Below, piece after piece: positions 4,057 to 6,156 of a stretch of DNA of 6,156 bases (the stretch's first letter is position 1; every line of letters begins with the position of its first letter). The stretch is taken from NCBI GenBank assembly GCA_041161475.1, contig JBEAUL010000039.1, forward strand, positions 1 to 6,156, in the 5' to 3' direction. The stretch is from JBEAUL01 sp041161475 (lineage in GTDB: Bacteria; Pseudomonadota; Gammaproteobacteria; UBA6186; Azoamicaceae). The position numbers and the translations under genes are program-made. A model generated the notes under the pieces. It did not search any database and had not been told where the DNA came from. It was given only the letters and a program-made list of their open reading frames with translations.

Positions 4057-4274
4057 AAAAAATCATTGAAATAAAGCGTGGAGATATAGTTCCAGAAAAT
4101 GCAAAGTGGTTGACTTCTAAAACGGTGATAGTAAAAGAATGGGAGGAGCAAACAGGTCATGAACTGCAAAGAAATGGAGGATATGAAGTATTTAGGGAGT
4201 ATGCCCAATACGATGTTTTTGAAGTGCTTGTGGAAGCACTAAAAGAAGTAGATGAAAAACTACAAGTCAAATAA
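4053..4274 (+). CDS. Small hypothetical protein with cassette tail
   Basis: I do not recognise this 73-residue protein. The body (MKKIIEIKRGDIVPENAKWL, then TVIVKEWEE and GYEVFREYAQYDVFEVL) looks like a compact alpha/beta fold. Its end, VEALKEVDE, is the fourth cassette copy; the usual TGA is lost there, adding KLQVK before TAA. The ribosome binding site AGGTGA comes from cassette copy 3. It overlaps the HNH gene by 23 bases in another frame. Confidence 0.6.
   Translation: MKKIIEIKRGDIVPENAKWLTSKTVIVKEWEEQTGHELQRNGGYEVFREYAQYDVFEVLVEALKEVDEKLQVK
4234..4256 (+). repeat. Gene-junction cassette copy 4, altered
   Basis: It differs from the other copies by one base at 4252 (A instead of G), so GGTGAA reads GATGAA. 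That change creates the ATG start of the HNH gene. The normal ATGA a few bases later is replaced by ACTA, removing both the usual start and the upstream stop. Confidence 0.75.
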
Positions 4275-4518
4275 ACCATGTATTGTCTGCGGAGAGTCCA
4301 GGGACGGGCATGTGACATACCACCACATATACAGCCGTAAGGCATTTCCTGAGTATTCTAACGCACCATGGAACATGATTCCAGTATGCCATCCGTGTCA
4401 TAATTTGTTTCATAGTCTTGGAAATCAAACGATGATGAAGAAGTTTATTTCAGTAAATAGATGGATGGAATTAAACGGTTGGGGAGTATTTAATCAGAAG
4501 CTAATTCACAAGGACTAG
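4252..4518 (+). CDS. HNH endonuclease, phage packaging-region type
   Basis: This 88-residue protein has intact HNH features: a zinc site from C10xxC13 and C46xxC49, and the nuclease motif H24-H25 (VTYHHIYSRKAFPE), N41 (NMIPVC) and H50 with H54 (CHNLFH). It is about the size of stand-alone phage HNH proteins. In phages such as HK97 an HNH protein encoded beside the terminase stimulates terminase cutting at cos, so a packaging role is reasonable by position, about 500 bases before the small terminase candidate. A free-standing homing nuclease is the alternative. Its ATG lies within cassette copy 4; the ribosome binding site is weak (AGAAG). Confidence 0.8.
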   Translation: MKNYKSNKPCIVCGESRDGHVTYHHIYSRKAFPEYSNAPWNMIPVCHPCHNLFHSLGNQTMMKKFISVNRWMELNGWGVFNQKLIHKD

Positions 4519-4726
4519 GTTCATCATAAATTACCTCGGTTTCTATTTCATTGTCTGGAGTTCCCAGTCTCCAAGAATAATGTTCTGGCTCTGAGTTGTT
4601 AGGAATTTCCGAATCACTGTCTTTGGTCTCTTCTTCTGCGCTATAGTCTGTATAAATTGCTCGTAAGAGATAATCATTTGAGAAGATGAGTGGGACAGTT
4701 AGAATAAATCCTATAAGATTCTTCAT
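4490..4726 (-). CDS. Leftward small exported or membrane-anchored acidic protein
   Basis: This is the only credible minus-strand gene: 78 residues, starting MKNLIGFILTVPLIFSNDYL. Residues 4-15 are hydrophobic after a lysine, as in a signal peptide or membrane anchor. The rest is strongly acidic (AEEETKDSDSEI), with no lipobox cysteine. It is convergent with the HNH gene and overlaps its 3' end by 29 bases, filling what would otherwise be a gap. No clear Shine-Dalgarno is seen; a weak leftward promoter (TTTACA and TATTCT, 18-base spacer) would overlap the palindrome at 4756-4770. It could be a lysogenic conversion gene, or it may be spurious. Confidence 0.5.
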   Translation of the reverse strand: MKNLIGFILTVPLIFSNDYLLRAIYTDYSAEEETKDSDSEIPNNSEPEHYSWRLGTPDNEIETEVIYDEPSPCELASD

Positions 4727-4755
4727 TTATATAGAATAAACTCTATTGACTAACC

Positions 4756-4770
4756 ATGTAAATATTACAT
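4756..4770. promoter_or_regulatory. Palindrome ATGTAA-ATA-TTACAT, possible operator
   Basis: Perfect 6-base arms surround a 3-base centre. It lies in the intergenic space between the leftward gene (start 4726) and the rightward packaging genes, where it could control both. A TTGACT (4746-4751) just before it resembles a -35 box, but no good -10 box follows at the right distance. Confidence 0.4.
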
Positions 4771-4819
4771 AGCCTGATGGTAAGAGTCGGTGACTCGAAA
4801 CATTTTACCCGGTGGGAAG

Positions 4820-5026
4820 ATGATTTATCAGGAAATTGGAAGCATTGAAGCTTTACTTACTTCAATTACAACGCTTAAAGACGGTAGTTGTAAAATTTCA
4901 TTCGAAGTAAATCCAGAAAACATTCAAGTAATAAACACATTGATGAGCAAGTTTTTAATAGGGCAGAAGCTTTTTACGCTAGGCATTGTGCAGTGTGATG
5001 AAAATCGAGGCGGAAACGATGAGTAA
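4820..5026 (+). CDS. Small phage protein of unknown function preceding the terminase
   Basis: The 68-residue product (MIYQEIGSIEALLTSITTLK, then DGSCKISFEVNPENIQVINTLMSKFLIGQKLFTLGIVQ) looks like an intact small alpha/beta domain and resembles hypothetical proteins near terminase genes in related phages; I cannot name a function. An in-frame GTG at 4790 would add ten residues. I prefer ATG 4820 because GGTGGGAAG precedes it, though the spacing is short, and the added residues look non-conserved. Its stop overlaps the small terminase candidate's start by 8 bases. Confidence 0.65.
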   Translation: MIYQEIGSIEALLTSITTLKDGSCKISFEVNPENIQVINTLMSKFLIGQKLFTLGIVQCDENRGGNDE

Positions 5027-5327
5027 GTTTCAGCCCGGGAATAATGCTAATCCTAAAGGAAGGCCAAAAACAGCTTATAAAGAAAACTTCGATCAGCTAA
5101 TGGCAAAAAAGAAGATGTTTGATGAGGCATCGCAGATTTTATCTGAGCGATGGTCAGACATTTATCATTCGATGTGTGATTGTGCTGAGGCAGGGAATGT
5201 TCAGGCAGCTACATTTGTCACTAGCTATGTGCTGGGCAAGCCGAAAGAAACGGTTGAACATGATGTAAGTGATGAACTGAAAAAGTCGATTCACATTTCG
5301 ATTATTAAGGATGAGTCTGATTTATGA
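5019..5327 (+). CDS. Putative terminase small subunit (DUF5681-type N-terminus)
   Basis: In this 102-residue protein, residues 4-17 (FQPGNNANPKGRPK) match the DUF5681 signature F.PGqSGNPkGRPkG, common in phage proteins encoded just before the large terminase. The middle (residues 34-72) is helical, with an ending VTSYVLGKPKE that recurs in this group. The likely role is recognising phage DNA and feeding it to the large subunit; this rests on position and the signature, not on a visible HTH. ATG 5019 has GAGG (5007-5010) at 8 bases and gives the signature near the N-terminus; an earlier GTG at 4986 is less likely. ATGA overlap with the large terminase. Confidence 0.72.
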   Translation: MSKFQPGNNANPKGRPKTAYKENFDQLMAKKKMFDEASQILSERWSDIYHSMCDCAEAGNVQAATFVTSYVLGKPKETVEHDVSDELKKSIHISIIKDESDL

Positions 5328-6156
5328 GTGAATTTAAATTAACCGCTAAACAAAAGGAGGCTATAAAACTACTAGGAAGCAATGCACGTCATATCATGCT
5401 TTTTGGTGGTTCATAATCACGCTCAGGCAAAACCTTTTTAGCGGTCAGATCAATAATAATTAGGGCATGTAAAGAAAAGTCTCGTCATGCCATATTAAGA
5501 CTTAATTTTAATCACATCAAAACATCAATATTTCTAGACACTCTCCCAAAAGTTTTAAAGATTTCATTTCCAGACCTTCGTGTTGAATGGAATAGAACAG
5601 ATTTTTATATTACGTTGCCTAATGGCTCAGAAATTTGGTGCGCTGGGCTTGATGATGAAAAGCGAGTTGAGAAAATTCTAGGTAAGGAATACTCAACACT
5701 ATACTTTAATGAGTGCTCGCAGATTCCCTATAAGTCAATTCAAGTTGCACTTACTCGATTAGCTGAGAAAAATAATCTTAAAAAGAAAGCTTTGTATGAT
5801 CAGAATCCCCCAGGGAAAAAACATTGGTCATACTGGTTATTTCAAAAGCATCTAGACCCAATTGATAACGTGCCAGTTGATCCAGATAAATACGCATCAA
5901 TACTAATGAATCCCAAAGATAACTTGGAAAACATTGATCCAGAATACATAACAGAAATTCTAGACAACCTTCCAGAAGCCCAAAGAAAGCGTTTTAAGGA
6001 TGGAGAGTTTGGAGAAGACAGCGATGGAGCAGCTTACTATGCATTTGATCGAGAGAAGCACGTTAAAAATATTGATAAATCTTTTCAAGTAGGTCAGCGA
6101 TGTATTGGAATGGACTTTAACGTTCAACCAATGACTGCCGTAATCGGGCATTATGT
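5324..6156 (+). CDS. Terminase large subunit, interrupted by TAA at codon 31, truncated by window end
   Basis: The frame encodes the ATPase motor and nuclease that package phage DNA. Numbering the stop as residue 31: the Walker A region is MLFGGS-stop-SRSGKT (25-37), followed by HAILRLNFNHIKTSIFLDTL (55-74). Walker B is STLYFNECSQIP (124-135, E130), then a YDQNPPGKKHW segment typical of this terminase group. The first nuclease acidic motif, GMDFN (D264), comes just before the right edge. The start overlaps the small subunit gene as ATGA. TAA 5414-5416 breaks the P-loop, yet the remaining 246 codons are open and look conserved. It could be a recent pseudogene, a sequencing or assembly error, or a recoded gene. 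Family assignment is firm; functional status is not. Confidence 0.85.
5411..5419 (+). other. TCA-TAA-TCA: stop codon flanked by identical Ser codons in the P-loop
   Basis: The nine bases consist of Ser, stop, Ser in the terminase frame, followed by CGC-TCA-GGC-AAA-ACC (RSGKT). Removing TAATCA restores GGSRSGKT, the usual P-loop of this terminase group. It is either a 6-base insertion or a take-off and landing pair for a ribosomal hop. Confidence 0.6.

Noticed and set aside
3474..4256. CRISPR-like array from the repeated 21-29 base unit
   Set aside because: Spacing between copies is irregular (about 180-350 bases), the intervals are coding, and the repeat is itself protein-coding; there are no cas genes.
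3550..4345. Three minus-strand frames (3550-3768, 4005-4208, 4157-4345) rich in S and F
   Set aside because: All share the reverse-strand reading of the repeated cassette (SPTSFSAS type) and oppose well-supported genes; they are shadows created by the repeat.
4746..4790. Sigma70 promoter for the packaging genes starting from TTGACT at 4746
   Set aside because: No acceptable -10 box lies 16-18 bases downstream; the best matches have spacers of 14 bases or are poor.
4771..4819. tRNA-like sequence before the gene at 4820 (CCTGATGGTAAGAG resembling a D arm)
   Set aside because: There is no T-loop with GGTTCGAATCC-like sequence, no acceptor stem and no CCA; it does not fold as a tRNA.
5414..5416. 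Genome-wide reassignment of TAA to an amino acid
   Set aside because: Genes at 482, 1820, 2352, 4053 and 4820 all end at TAA in positions that make sense, and an added residue here would not restore the P-loop spacing.
5960..6151. 63-residue minus-strand frame
   Set aside because: It opposes the conserved C-terminal part of the large terminase and has no independent signal.

Overview
This window looks like part of a tailed double-stranded DNA phage or prophage from an AT-rich gammaproteobacterial host. A Moraxellaceae host such as Acinetobacter is my best guess, from base composition and the resemblance of several small proteins to ones I associate with Acinetobacter prophages; nothing in the window proves it. 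Almost every gene reads rightward, genes are short, and many join through ATGA or similar short overlaps, as in a phage early or accessory operon that runs into the packaging genes. No tRNA, rRNA, IS element, CRISPR array or integrase is visible.

Layout. Positions 1-481 hold no convincing gene but are rich in inverted repeats and weak promoter-like elements, and probably form a regulatory leader. Positions 482-2613 carry a DEDDy 3'-5' exonuclease with extra N- and C-terminal modules, a small ImmA/IrrE-like HExxH metallopeptidase, an unknown protein, an XRE-type helix-turn-helix protein whose ribosome binding site lies in a predicted hairpin, and two overlapping small ORFs. Positions 2610-4274 are a chain of small accessory genes: an HNH-like protein that has lost its catalytic histidines, a TTG-started cysteine microprotein, coiled-coil proteins, and micro-ORFs down to 19 codons. 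Four near-identical copies of a short sequence sit at gene junctions here; each encodes the C-terminal ALKEV(G/D)E of one gene and, in three copies, supplies the Shine-Dalgarno and ATGA for the next. Positions 4252-6156 carry an intact HNH nuclease, one probable leftward secreted or membrane protein, a conserved-looking small protein, a DUF5681-type putative small terminase and the large terminase, which runs off the right end.

The most striking observation is in the large terminase. Its Walker A motif is interrupted at codon 31 by TAA, in the context TCA-TAA-TCA. Skipping exactly six bases, from one TCA (Ser) to the next, restores the canonical GGSRSGKT P-loop; simple readthrough would leave two extra residues. 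The rest of the gene is open and conserved-looking to the window edge. This is either a recent lesion or error in a packaging gene, or a candidate ribosomal stop-hop. The second notable structure is the repeated gene-junction cassette, together with signs that recombination through it made a chimeric micro-ORF and relocated the HNH start codon.
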